Origin: Alphaproteobacteria bacterium
Lineage (GTDB): Bacteria; Bacteroidota; Bacteroidia; Bacteroidales; FEN-979
DNA length: 64,000 bases
Reading direction: 5' to 3'
Assembly (NCBI GenBank): GCA_009928665.1
Contig: SACF01000004.1
Location: 62,001 to 126,000 of the forward strand
This document shows positions 1 to 10,000 of this stretch, one piece after another. The notes below the pieces were generated by a model. It had not been told where the DNA came from. It did not search any database and saw only the letters and a program-made list of their open reading frames with translations. A program made the translations under genes and the position numbers. The first letter of the stretch is position 1; every line of letters starts with the position of its first letter.

Positions 1-1
1 A

Positions 2-163
2 CTCGATGAACAGGTCTCTTCCCCGGGTACGAACAATGAAACCGGAACAGGTCTGGGGCTGATCCTTTGTCATAACTTCATCTCCCTTCATCAGGGCCGG
101 ATGTGGGTCGAGAGTGAACTGGGCGTAGGTAGTTCTTTTCACTTCGCCCTGCCGCTATCGTGA
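2..163 (+). CDS. Histidine kinase, C-terminal fragment (5' end outside window)
   Basis: Reading frame 2 is open from the window edge to a TGA at 161-163 and gives 53 residues. They contain the ATP-lid G2 box TGTGLGLIL, followed by the glycine-rich end of a HATPase_c domain (GVGSSFHFALPL). This is the last part of a sensor histidine kinase whose N-terminal sensor and phospho-acceptor histidine lie upstream of the window. The same TGTGLGLILC signature occurs in the two PAS kinases at the right end of the window, so it probably belongs to the same kinase group. The gene stops 32 bp before the end of the convergent gene at 196-3123. Ligand and partner cannot be told from this fragment. Confidence 0.8.
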   Translation, partial: LDEQVSSPGTNNETGTGLGLILCHNFISLHQGRMWVESELGVGSSFHFALPLS

Positions 164-195
164 AGCCGAACCTTCCGGTTCATGCAGTGTACCGT

Positions 196-3123
196 TTATT
201 GAAAGACCACCTTTACCCGTTCTGTGGCCTCCGATGAACTGAATTTCAAGATACAAACGGCCTCTGTTCCAAGGTTACCGAAAATCTGATTACGGTCGAC
301 GGTCATGGTATGAGTCCCCGGTTTCTTATCTTCCAGTATTCTTGAATAAAGCACTTTTCCCGTGATGTCGGTAAATTCAATGGCAACCGTCGAAGCCTTC
401 TGCAGCCGGTATGCGATATTCAACTTATCGGAGCAGGGGTTCGGAAAGACTTTTATCTTTTGAAGCGATCCGGCTATGCCTGGTTCTACCGAAATGATGG
501 TCGAATCGTATCCCCCGGAGAGACAATAGACAACTCCGTTGCGACCGCCGATCACTGCCTCCATGGTGCTGTCACCCACAATATCCGGGATGGCATCAAG
601 GGCATCGATGGGGGTGCTGCTCCCCGTTTCCTTCAGGATCTCACCATTGGGGCCATTTAAAAAATAGACTCTGTTATCCTGGTAAAGGGTTCCGATACAG
701 GCATCATTGTAACCATCGAAAGTGATGTCGCCCATATTGGTCACATTCCACGATTTATCCGACAGGGGCTGTTGCCAAATCAGGGTGTTGGTGTATCCGT
801 CGACGATGACTCCTTTGGCCCCGCTGAAACCAACAATGAAATCAGGATGGGTATCCTTGTTGACATCGCCCATATCTTCAAACCGAAGCAGCAGGGTATT
901 GCTCTGGACCACGCAGTTACTGACCTGATTACCCGAAACGGCATTGTGAAAATGCACCAATCCTTCAAAGTCGCCTGAGGCCACATCGCGGATCCCGTCG
1001 CCCGTAACATCATCGATCTGGATTAAGGCCCAAACGGATGTTCCCTGCAGGTATGAGGTCCAGAGAATGGAACCGGTAGCTCCGTTGATACCGTACACCT
1101 TCGATTGGGTTTCGTTAGCATTCGAGGCACCGGCGACCACATCGGGTTTCCCGTCGTTGGTGAAATCATCGACCCCGATCACCGAAAAAACAGGTCCACC
1201 GGTCGGGCAAATCCAGAGCGGTAACCCGGTAAGGCCGTTCAGACTGAATACACAGCGGGGGCCGGTATCGTTTCCGTCGTCACCTGCGCAGGCAAGTACA
1301 TCATTAACGCCGTCGTTGTTATAATCGTACTTGTTATCGACCTGGTAAACCCAGCCACCGTCACCGATTGCATGGGTGTCGTACCGCCACAGCGGCGTTC
1401 CGGTTTTCCCCGACAGGACCCGGATGGAACGATCGCCCCCGGTGGTTCCGATTACCACATCTTCATAGCCGTCGTTGTTGATATCCTGGATGACAGAAAG
1501 CGTATTTTGACTGTAAACATTTCCCGAATAGATCTCGGTTTCCCACATTAAATCAGCTTCCCCGGAAGAATTTCCGTTCAAACACCTGACATAATTATCT
1601 TCGGAGCATATAATGACGTCGTCGACGCCATCACCTGTAATGTCACCGATCGGATGGATGGCTTTTGGACTGTTATCAAATCCTGCTGTGATCAGATAGC
1701 TCCATAACGGCGTACCGAGGGGGTATTGCGTATCAACGCCCGAGCCCGTCAGGTCGACCGGGAAGGGATTCTGGGTGGGGTCATTCGAACCGATATTCAG
1801 AATACCCGAGTAAAGATCACCGGCCTCAGGGTGGAACCAGATGCCGATCAGGGATGTTTGCAGGGGTGTAAGCGAGATCGGCAGTACAAGATCCTGGTCG
1901 ATAATGAAATGGGGATCATCTATCGACAGGGATGAGATTACCAGGTTCTGGTTGCCGTCGTTGGTGACGGGCAGGTACCACCGGCTGTAAGATCCCATCC
2001 GGCGCTGTCCCCAGTCGTGCGAGGTTTGCTGAATATTCAGGTGTGGTCCCGTATAAACAGCATTTCCCGTCAATGTCACCGTAACCGACGGATGTATGGG
2101 GTCGTTCGAATTGATGTTGATCGAAGTGTTCAGGGGACCTGCGGTAACCGGTTGGTAAATCAGCGGTACATTGATCGACCCCCCGGGCGTTATGGTAGCA
2201 GGCAGGGAGAGGGTTGTGGAGATGGGATCTCCGGTGAGAATATCGATACTGGTGATGCTCAGGTTGGCGGTTCCGGTATTTTGCACCTGGCAGTTCCACG
2301 ATGCCGAACTGCCTATTGCCACCGTCCCGTAATCGTGTGAAGTAACCGGGACATTGATCGCCGGGGTTCCGGCGCCCAACAGGTCAACCTTGTAAAGTGT
2401 ACTTCCACCTCCCAACGGACCGTCGCAGTACCACAAATAGGTTCCGTCGTACACAATGCCCGATGGCTTTGAACCTTGTGAAGCATGGCTCTCCAGCACT
2501 GTTCCGGTTAACGATACTTTGTAGAGCATATTGGCATTGTAATCGGCAATCCAGAGGTTGCTGCCATGCATGCAAATATCCCAGGGTTGGTTGGCCGGCG
2601 GGGTGAATTGTGACAATACCGTTCCGGAGGAATTGATATGATACACCGTTCCCGGATCAGGATAATAGGTACACACCCAATAACTTCCGTTATCATATGC
2701 GATTCCCGACATATAATGATTCGGAAGGGTGAGGTTTGACACCAACGCCCCAGCCATGGTGAATTCCAGCGCTGTTGAGGGTTGCGAAGAACTTGAGGGT
2801 TGGTTGATCGTCACCAGGTTGGGAGTTTTGTAAGTTAATCCATAAGCATCGCCAAAAGGCCCGGAACAGAGCAGGGTGTTCGTCCCTGACGATGGGCTGA
2901 AACGGTAAATTTTATCCCCGTCGGAACCGTAGATCCCGAAGTAAATGTACGTACCGTCCCAGGCCAGTCCCGATGCTTTTCCCGGGATCGAATAGGAGGC
3001 CACAATGGACCAGGATGCGGGGCTGCCAGGGAAGTCGGGCGCCTGGGCCTTCAGGCTGCCGGTTGAAAGCAAACATCCTGTGACACAATAAAATACAACT
3101 TGCAGAAGCGTTTTTAATTTCAT
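196..3123 (-). CDS. Secreted T9SS cargo with beta-propeller, ASH-type and FG-GAP/VCBS repeats
   Basis: This 975-residue protein starts with a signal peptide (MKLKTLLQVVF... to LKAQA). Residues about 30-250 hold propeller-like repeats built on W/YDGTYI/LWY motifs. Residues about 255-465 hold two ASH/'choice-of-anchor D' beta domains (TSHDYGTV..., TSHDWGQ...). Residues about 480-880 hold FG-GAP/VCBS-type repeats with calcium-loop-like DxNxDG motifs such as DINNDGYED and DYNNDGVND. From about residue 892 there is a type A T9SS sorting domain (KVFPNPCSDKLNI). It is probably exported across the outer membrane and held on the surface or released. Such repeats often serve adhesion or matrix binding, but the ligand is unknown. 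It is transcribed divergently from the YeiH-family gene. Length and completeness look normal. Confidence 0.85.
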   Translation of the reverse strand: MKLKTLLQVVFYCVTGCLLSTGSLKAQAPDFPGSPASWSIVASYSIPGKASGLAWDGTYIYFGIYGSDGDKIYRFSPSSGTNTLLCSGPFGDAYGLTYKTPNLVTINQPSSSSQPSTALEFTMAGALVSNLTLPNHYMSGIAYDNGSYWVCTYYPDPGTVYHINSSGTVLSQFTPPANQPWDICMHGSNLWIADYNANMLYKVSLTGTVLESHASQGSKPSGIVYDGTYLWYCDGPLGGGSTLYKVDLLGAGTPAINVPVTSHDYGTVAIGSSASWNCQVQNTGTANLSITSIDILTGDPISTTLSLPATITPGGSINVPLIYQPVTAGPLNTSININSNDPIHPSVTVTLTGNAVYTGPHLNIQQTSHDWGQRRMGSYSRWYLPVTNDGNQNLVISSLSIDDPHFIIDQDLVLPISLTPLQTSLIGIWFHPEAGDLYSGILNIGSNDPTQNPFPVDLTGSGVDTQYPLGTPLWSYLITAGFDNSPKAIHPIGDITGDGVDDVIICSEDNYVRCLNGNSSGEADLMWETEIYSGNVYSQNTLSVIQDINNDGYEDVVIGTTGGDRSIRVLSGKTGTPLWRYDTHAIGDGGWVYQVDNKYDYNNDGVNDVLACAGDDGNDTGPRCVFSLNGLTGLPLWICPTGGPVFSVIGVDDFTNDGKPDVVAGASNANETQSKVYGINGATGSILWTSYLQGTSVWALIQIDDVTGDGIRDVASGDFEGLVHFHNAVSGNQVSNCVVQSNTLLLRFEDMGDVNKDTHPDFIVGFSGAKGVIVDGYTNTLIWQQPLSDKSWNVTNMGDITFDGYNDACIGTLYQDNRVYFLNGPNGEILKETGSSTPIDALDAIPDIVGDSTMEAVIGGRNGVVYCLSGGYDSTIISVEPGIAGSLQKIKVFPNPCSDKLNIAYRLQKASTVAIEFTDITGKVLYSRILEDKKPGTHTMTVDRNQIFGNLGTEAVCILKFSSSEATERVKVVFQ

Positions 3124-3160
3124 AAAGGTGTTTGTTAATGAACAGACCGCATTTTGAGGC

Positions 3161-3191
3161 TAAAGATAAGCAATTATTTTTTCCATAAAAA
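3161..3191 (-). promoter_or_regulatory. Putative Bacteroidota-type promoter of the FG-GAP/ASH gene
   Basis: On the minus strand TATCTTTA (3161-3168) matches the -7 consensus TAnnTTTG with one mismatch. A T-run lies 19 nt further upstream, where the -33 TTTG element is expected. The box is 38 nt before the ATG at 3123. This is a motif match only. Confidence 0.4.
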
Positions 3192-3250
3192 TTTAGTCAC
3201 CTGAAATCTTGATACCTGACTCTGATTTTAGGATTAATCCAAAAAAATTC

Positions 3251-3258
3251 TATTTTCG
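3251..3258 (+). promoter_or_regulatory. Putative -7 box of the YeiH-family gene
   Basis: TATTTTCG matches TAnnTTTG with one mismatch and lies 41 nt before the ATG at 3299. If it is the promoter, transcription would start near 3265. That is downstream of the alternative ATG at 3209, so the start at 3299 is favoured. Confidence 0.4.
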
Positions 3259-3298
3259 CAATAGTGTCATGCATGTGCAGGGACAAAACAAAACAACC

Positions 3299-4567
3299 AT
3301 GATTTTTTCGGTAAAAAGATCTTTTCATGAAGACTGGATGGCGGTATTTGCAGGATTCATGATCATTGCACTCACGGTCCTGATCTATGAATATGTGCCG
3401 TCGCTACCCATGTTGTTTAATCCCAAGGAAAAATGGAGTGGGACGGAATTCCTCACAGGATTTTTATCCCGTCCGAACCTGTTGCGGATCGTTTACATTT
3501 TCCTGGCATTCGCGATTCTGGCCTGGGTCGGGTTGAAACTTGCCGGGAAACCGACCAACCGTTTTTTCGGTTCATTCGCCATCATCACTTTGCTCGCCGT
3601 GATTGCCCAGGTGGTTTCGACCCACACATCGGTCAAGGCGCTGAGCCTCGAAACGGTGTTTTTTTCGATCCTGATCGGCCTGTTGATCAGCAATACCATG
3701 AAACTTCCCGGTTGGATCAAACAGGCTGTTCAAAGCGAATTCTATATTAAAACCGGACTGGTACTTCTGGGGACTACGGTTCTGTTCAGCAATATCATGA
3801 AAGCCGGGGCGCTTGGACTTGTTCAGGCCCTGGTCGTGGTTATTTCAGTTTGGTACCTGGCCTTCTGGATTGCACGCAAAATGAAGGTTGATCCGGAGAT
3901 GTCGACGATGCTGGCCTCTGCGGTGTCAATCTGCGGAGTTTCGGCTGCCATCGCTACCTGCGGAGCGATCAAAGGAGACAATAAAAAGCTTTCGTACGTG
4001 ATCTCTCTGGTATTGATTGTCGCCATTCCGATGATGATCCTCATGCCCTACCTCGCCAAGTGGATGGGGCTCACGCAGGAGGTTGCCGGGGCCTGGATCG
4101 GGGGCACCATTGATACGACCGGTGCGGTAGTGGCTTCGGGAACTGTCATCGGCGAAACGGCTCAGAAATATGCCGTAATTATCAAATCGGCCCAGAATGT
4201 TCTTTTAGGTCTTGCCGCTTTTGCGATCTCTATCTACTGGTCCTATTCCGGGCAGGGCGCCACGGTTGAAAAGCCAACGGCCCGGATTATCTGGAACCGG
4301 TTTCCCAAGTTTGTCATCGGTTTTATACTGGCTTCGGTACTGTTCTCATTTTTTCTGAATCCTGAAACCGTGAAACAGGCAGGCGATACCATCAAAGGAT
4401 ATCAGAATATCTGGTTCAGTATTGCATTTGTCTGTATCGGCCTGGAAACCCGTTTCAGTGATATTTTCAGCGCCACAAACAGGAAACCGATGTATGCTTT
4501 CCTGCTGGCTCAATTGTTTAACATCGTGATCACCTTCGTGGTGGCCTGGCTTCTTTTCAATTTCTGA
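3299..4567 (+). CDS. YeiH-family (UPF0324) inner-membrane transporter, putative sulfate/anion exporter
   Basis: The protein has 422 residues from the ATG at 3299. The frame stays open back to an ATG at 3209, but those 30 residues are polar, do not look like a family start, and would begin upstream of the likely promoter. The protein is almost entirely hydrophobic, with about ten or more membrane segments. It contains the conserved family regions ICGVSAAIA and WIGGTIDTTGAVVASG, as in the YeiH/Cons_hypoth698 family, and its length is close to the family's usual size plus a short N-terminal extension. Members are annotated as putative sulfate exporters, but direct substrate evidence is thin. It is divergent from the secreted FG-GAP gene and convergent with the CBM48 gene (25 bp apart), so it is probably monocistronic. 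Confidence 0.85.
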   Translation: MIFSVKRSFHEDWMAVFAGFMIIALTVLIYEYVPSLPMLFNPKEKWSGTEFLTGFLSRPNLLRIVYIFLAFAILAWVGLKLAGKPTNRFFGSFAIITLLAVIAQVVSTHTSVKALSLETVFFSILIGLLISNTMKLPGWIKQAVQSEFYIKTGLVLLGTTVLFSNIMKAGALGLVQALVVVISVWYLAFWIARKMKVDPEMSTMLASAVSICGVSAAIATCGAIKGDNKKLSYVISLVLIVAIPMMILMPYLAKWMGLTQEVAGAWIGGTIDTTGAVVASGTVIGETAQKYAVIIKSAQNVLLGLAAFAISIYWSYSGQGATVEKPTARIIWNRFPKFVIGFILASVLFSFFLNPETVKQAGDTIKGYQNIWFSIAFVCIGLETRFSDIFSATNRKPMYAFLLAQLFNIVITFVVAWLLFNF

Positions 4568-4592
4568 ACAATGAATGAAAGGCGGATTTGAC

Positions 4593-6035
4593 CTACGGTT
4601 CAATCCATATTACGGAGTTTCCGGTGCCATATTCATTGTCTTCCCACAGCTCGTTCGCCGGATCCATGATCCATTTACCGTCGACCACGAATTTATAGGA
4701 ATATTTTCCCGGTTGAAGGTAGATGGAAAAGTTCCAAACACCAATCTTATGATTCATCCGGTATCCGGTTTGACTCCACCCGTTAAAATTTCCTGAAAGA
4801 CAGATTTCGCGGGCGCCTGAAAAACCCTTCAGGGTGAATGTATAATTCGGTTTCACGGCGAGGAATGAATTGGTGAATTCCCCGGCGCCCGTGGTATTGG
4901 GATTGGAAGGATCGATCATCCATTTTCCGTCGACGATATATTTATACTCGTAGTTGCCCGGGCCGAGCACATAAGGAAGTTCCCAGCCATTCCGGATTCG
5001 GGTCATGAACAATTCTCCCTGATTCCATCCATTGAAATTCCCGGCAAGGACGATGTTTTGGGCATCCTGATAACCGTTCAGCCTGAAGATCATGGTATCA
5101 CCGATACTGAAAAAGGAATTCAGGTTACCCATTCCGTCGGGACGGTTTACTTTGCATGCCGGATCATTGATCCAGTTGCCGTCGACAATGAATTTATAGG
5201 CATGGGTCCCTTCCCGGATATAGGCCGATTGCACCCAGGAGCCGCGATAAGGAATCATTTTTAATTCATTTGTCCTCCAGTTATTAAAACTGCCGGCGAC
5301 CACCACTGATTTCGCTGATTGGTAACCCTTTAATATGAACCTGTAATTGTAACAGAAGAACACGGAATTAAAACCACCGTAGGTATCATTTTCACGGAGT
5401 TTGTTATAGGGATCGGAGCTCCATTTTCCGTCGACAATGAATTTATAGGTGTACTTGCCGGGAGCCAGCCGGAGGGTGACCGTCCAGCCCGAATCGGTTT
5501 TCAGCATCGGAGTTTGCATTGTACTCCAGTTGTTGAATGATCCTGAAAGATAGATGGTCCGTGCATTTTGTCGTCCCGGAAGAAAAAACCGGATCCGGTT
5601 ATTCCCGGCCTGTATGACTGTATTAAAAGTAAGGCGGTTTACACCATAGGGTTCCGATTCGCGCAGCGCAGAAGCCGCGATCCGCAGTTCCTTATCGTCG
5701 ACCAGGATGATCTCATTACGGTTATAGCGCTGGTCTGTTGCCCCGGTCGATTTTTCCAGATCGAAACGGGTCGCGTCGACTTTTCGGATGGTCCAGGCGT
5801 TCCCTTTGATGACCAGGCTTGTTTTCCCGGAGAATGCTCCGGCTATTAAGGCGCTGTCAAGGTCGAAAATAGTCGAAACTTCCTTGATCTGAGCCGCATT
5901 CCATCGCCTGTCGATGGTAAAGACCATCTTGCCGTCATCGAGGCGGCAAACCTTAGCCGGATCGTACTGAGCCCGGGCCCCGGGTACGAAAACCGCCGTC
6001 AGAAACAGGAATATCAATACGAGCAGGTTTCTCAT
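4593..6035 (-). CDS. Secreted protein with four tandem CBM48/AMPK-type glycogen-binding-like modules
   Basis: This 480-residue protein has a signal peptide (MRNLLVLIFLFL to PGARA). Residues about 24-140 form a domain I do not recognise. Four tandem modules follow, at about 148-228, 231-311, 315-394 and 398-478. Each carries the signature of AMPK/CBM48 Early-set glycogen-binding domains: LSGSFNNW or LAGNFNGW, then PGKYxYKFIVDGKW, then a DP. The Trp/Asn residues that contact sugar in the family are kept in all four. No catalytic domain and no T9SS sorting domain is visible, so it is likely a periplasmic or secreted alpha-glucan-binding protein or an assembly scaffold. The start codon overlaps the stop of the upstream protease gene by one base (TGATG), so the two are translationally coupled. 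The ligand is inferred from fold only. Confidence 0.85.
   Translation of the reverse strand: MRNLLVLIFLFLTAVFVPGARAQYDPAKVCRLDDGKMVFTIDRRWNAAQIKEVSTIFDLDSALIAGAFSGKTSLVIKGNAWTIRKVDATRFDLEKSTGATDQRYNRNEIILVDDKELRIAASALRESEPYGVNRLTFNTVIQAGNNRIRFFLPGRQNARTIYLSGSFNNWSTMQTPMLKTDSGWTVTLRLAPGKYTYKFIVDGKWSSDPYNKLRENDTYGGFNSVFFCYNYRFILKGYQSAKSVVVAGSFNNWRTNELKMIPYRGSWVQSAYIREGTHAYKFIVDGNWINDPACKVNRPDGMGNLNSFFSIGDTMIFRLNGYQDAQNIVLAGNFNGWNQGELFMTRIRNGWELPYVLGPGNYEYKYIVDGKWMIDPSNPNTTGAGEFTNSFLAVKPNYTFTLKGFSGAREICLSGNFNGWSQTGYRMNHKIGVWNFSIYLQPGKYSYKFVVDGKWIMDPANELWEDNEYGTGNSVIWIEP
4602..5594 (-). repeat. Four tandem about 83-residue CBM48-like modules
   Basis: The modules are in-frame with a period of about 250 bp. 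The core FNxW...YKF(I/V)VDGxW...DP is present in each copy. The copies have diverged at DNA level, which suggests old duplication rather than recent slippage. Confidence 0.85.
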
Positions 6036-7045
6036 CAGCGTTGCTCCTTGTTAAAACAAATTCCGATTTCCCGCTTTATCAGATTAAAGGAGAACTTCCC
6101 TTTTCTGAAAAAATCGAATCCCAGCATGCCGTCAATCCGGGTTCCGTAATAATCCGACATGGAAGTAAGGTCGGTCAGAATGGTCTCCATCGGACCGATT
6201 TTCCGGCTGCCTACCATGAAGTCGTTCAGTATTCCGTAAAGAACCTCTTTTTCTCCGGAACCCACGCCACGTAAGGTCGACCTGCGTGTGATGGTTACTG
6301 TGCTCAATACTTTTTTCGGGGCTCCGAGGTTAATTACATTGGATTCAGCGCCTGTGTCAAGACAAAAGTAAAGTGGCCGTCCGGCAATATTGGCGGTCAT
6401 GAACATGATATTGCGGTGCCGTTCCAGTTTCTGAATCTGATCAAACTTCATCACCGGCCGGGTAGTCGTCAGGCGATTTCCATTCCTGTCGGTCCGGTAA
6501 ATCTGAAGTTCATTTCCTTCAACGTCGAGTACCATTTCGTACTCTTTCAGGATGGCCATCCCAAGAAGCCCGAGGATCTTTACACCCCTCCTGTTTTCAA
6601 GATGACCCAGGGATGCCAGGTCGGTCATGACGCCATTGACTGTGATTTCCGAAAACCGGAGTGTGCTTATTCTGGTCTTTTCAACCGTCCCCGCGGTTCC
6701 GGTAATGCCCCCAGCCTCCCTGGAAACGGTAGTGGAATAATTACGGAAATAGGTCTTGTTCAGAACCAGCTCTTCTGCACCCGTGTCGAGGATCAGATTC
6801 CCTGCGATATTATCAATGATCCCTTCAACCAGAATCAGCCTTCCCGCCCGTTTAAGCGGAATGGTAACACCGAGAAAAGTTCCCGATGGATCATAAACAG
6901 GGCTTCCAGTCACCTTCAACATCCCGATCTTCAGGCAGGATGGCATTTTTGCCCCGGGGAGGGCGACACTACATGGCTGTAAGCCCAGGTTCAGTGTCAG
7001 CAGAACGAACAATACCAAAAATCCAAAACGAAGTTTCCTGACCAT
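6035..7045 (-). CDS. Exported retropepsin-like aspartyl protease, two-lobe
   Basis: This 336-residue protein has a hydrophobic N-terminus (residues about 5-25, signal peptide or anchor). It has two aspartic protease motifs: LILDTGAEELVL (Asp87) and FCLDTGAESNVI (Asp230). Each is followed by the second family element (LGLLGMAIL at about 158, IDGMLGFDFF at about 304). Two DTG lobes in one chain give a complete active site without the dimerisation that viral retropepsins need. Bacteroidota have many exported proteins with this architecture and mostly unknown substrates. The gene overlaps the CBM48 gene by one base, and the giant repeat gene stops only 23 bp from its start side. The pairing suggests the protease acts on, or is localised by, the CBM48 protein; this is inference. 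Confidence 0.85.
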   Translation of the reverse strand: MVRKLRFGFLVLFVLLTLNLGLQPCSVALPGAKMPSCLKIGMLKVTGSPVYDPSGTFLGVTIPLKRAGRLILVEGIIDNIAGNLILDTGAEELVLNKTYFRNYSTTVSREAGGITGTAGTVEKTRISTLRFSEITVNGVMTDLASLGHLENRRGVKILGLLGMAILKEYEMVLDVEGNELQIYRTDRNGNRLTTTRPVMKFDQIQKLERHRNIMFMTANIAGRPLYFCLDTGAESNVINLGAPKKVLSTVTITRRSTLRGVGSGEKEVLYGILNDFMVGSRKIGPMETILTDLTSMSDYYGTRIDGMLGFDFFRKGKFSFNLIKREIGICFNKEQR

Positions 7046-7068
7046 GGGTCTGTTTCAAAAAGGCACTG

Positions 7069-10000
7069 TTATTCCTGGTTCAGAATAATCAGTTTTTTTA
7101 TGATCCGGGTTTGATCCCATTGCAGGATCAACTGGTACAATCCTGCAGGAGGATTTCCCAACTCAACATTCAGTTTTGTATCTCCCTGTACTTCAAATTG
7201 TTTGATAACCAGTCGTTTATTCCCCAGGTTATCAACCAGCCAAATGTCGAGCGAAGCTCCGCGACGGGCTCCCGCCAATTCAAGGGTAATATTATTATCG
7301 GCGGGATTGGGATAAACCTGACAGCGGATCGCCTCCTGTGTTCCCACCCCGACCGGATAAACCCCGATGACATTCGAAGGGTCGGAAGCGCATCCATACG
7401 GACTGGAGATCACGAAGTACTGTCCGGGCACATAGGCTACATATTGTTGTGCCGTGGCTCCGGGTATGGGTTGATTGTCGCGATACCATTGGTTCCCCGC
7501 AGGTGCGCTCGACACCAGGGTATCGGGTTCAATCACAGTCACGACGGGTGCATCGGGATAGGGATGCACCGAAACATGCAGAACTGGTGAATAGGGTCCG
7601 TTACCGCATGTGTTGATCCCGAATACAGAGATATTTCCCGATTGGGCATTTTCGCCGTAACTGACTGTAATGATATTGGTGTTGGCTCCGCTGGTAATGG
7701 TCGCGCCGGCCGGTACTGCCCAGTCATAACCTGTGGCTTCCGGGATCGGATTAACCGAATAGACTACTCCCGTAAGGGGTTTACAAATCAGTGTGTCGCC
7801 CGCGATCGGTCCGGGTGTTCCGGGTATAGAACGCACCAGGACTGCCAGCGATGAAAGCTGAGAGTTACAGCCGGCAGGAGTGGTATATGTTACTGTCACG
7901 TTTTGTGCGCCGGGAGCCGTCCAGTAGATCTGAACATTGCGGGTTCCCTGTCCACCGACAATGATCCCACCCGAAGTGACGGTCCACAGGTAGTTTAGCA
8001 TGCCCTGTTCAGTCAGGTAGGAATAATTTCCCGATGTCATGCATGGATTGGTATTGCCTGTGATGGTGGGAACCGGTACGGCATTAACTGAAACCGGCAG
8101 GTTCGTGGGTATGGTAGCGGTACATCCGTGGGCGTCGGTATAATTAACCGAGACCCCTTGAACTCCGGCAATAGTCCAGTTCACCGTGATCATGTTGGTT
8201 CCGGTCCCTGAAGTGATCAGGCCGCCTGCCGTCACACTCCACAGATAATTGATCATGCCCCCTTCGGTCGAATAGACTACACCCGTGGCGCCCGAGCACA
8301 GCGAAGTGGCGCCCGAGATGGTTGGCACCGGTTGGGAGTAAACCGTGACAGTGTGCGTAGAAGGAGTGGCAGCCGTGCATCCGTTGATATTTGTATAATT
8401 CACCGTGACCGTCTTTGGTCCGGCAGTAGTCCATTGCACCTGGATCGAATTGCTGCCACTACCCGAAAGGATAGTCCCTCCGGCTGAAACAGTCCATTGA
8501 TAACCCGTCATCCCTGCTTCGGTGCTATGGGTGGTAGTACCTCCAAGGCATGACAGACTGCTTCCCGTTATCGTGGGAACGGGCAACGCATGAACCGTAA
8601 CGGTTTTCATGGTCGGTTGACCGGCAGAACAACCGTTGCTATTTGTATAATTTACCGTAACGCTCTGTGTTCCGGCTGTAATCCAGGTCACTGTGATAAT
8701 GTTTGTCCCCGTACCGGCCGTTATGGATCCACCGGGCGAGATGCTCCACAGGTAATTTACAAATCCGGGATCGGTGCTGTAGGCAACACCCGTCGTTCCT
8801 GCACAGGCGGAGGAGATTCCCACGATAACTGGATTCGGCGACGATTGAACGACTACCGGCTTCAGGGTAGGCGCAGCCGCGGTACAACCATTTGCATTGG
8901 TATAATTCACGCTGACCCACTGGGATCCGGCCGTGTTCCAGGCAACAGTAATGCTGCTTGTATTGGTGGTGGTTGAAGTGAGAATGGTTCCCCCCGGGGA
9001 TACACTCCAGATATAATTGGTCATTCCCGGATCGGTGACGTATACATTATTGATTGATCCGGCACAAGCCGTGGCGTTCCCGGTTAGTACCGGCACCGGA
9101 AGCGGATTGATAGTGACTCCGAACTGTGTCGGCGCCGATGCCGTGCAACCTGCCGGATTGGTGTAATTTACCGAAACCACCTGTGGGGTCAAGGTGTTCC
9201 AGGTTACTGTGATGGTCTGGGTTCCTGCCCCGGAAGTTATGGTTCCACCCGAAGAAACGGTCCAGATGTAGTTGGTCATTCCAGGTTCTGTTGAATATAT
9301 GTTCCCAGCCGATCCCAGACAGGCTGTGCCGTTTCCGATAATAGAAGGAACCGGTAATGCGGAAACAGATACGGTCTTGAAAGTGACTTGTTGCGGATAA
9401 CATCCGTTGGGGTCCATGTAACTTACCGTAATGGTTTTGGTCCCGGCCGTTGTCCACGACACGACAATGGACTGTGTACCGGCTCCCGCAATGATGGTCC
9501 CTCCGGTACTGACCGTCCACTGATACGAATTCATTCCCGGTTCAGTAATAAAAGTCGTAATCCCGTTGACACAGGCAACAGGATCATTCGTGATGGTCGG
9601 TACCGGTAATGGATGAACTGTTACCGTTTTTTGCGAAGGCGTCAGGGCGGCGCATCCGTTGAGGTCGGTGTACAAAACCGTGATCGACTGGGTTCCGGCT
9701 GAAATCCAGTCAACAGTTATGGCGTTGGTACCGGCTCCGGATGTGATGATCCCGCCGGGGGTAATGGTCCAGGAATAAGCGCTCATTCCCGCTTCGCAGT
9801 AATAGACCGCCGTGGTTCCGTTGCACAGTTGCGACAATCCGGTAATCACGGGGACGGGGGCGGCTGCTACAACCACGTTTTTAACTGTGGCCGTTGCGGC
9901 CTGACATCCCGCGGGATCGGTATAATTCACCGAGATCCATTGATTCCCCGGTACCGACCAGGTTACGGTAACTGTTGCAGTTCCTGATCCCGAAGTAATG

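Noticed and set aside
3209..3298. Upstream start of the YeiH-family gene at 3209
   Set aside because: A likely -7 box at 3251-3258 lies inside this extension and the added residues are not family-like.
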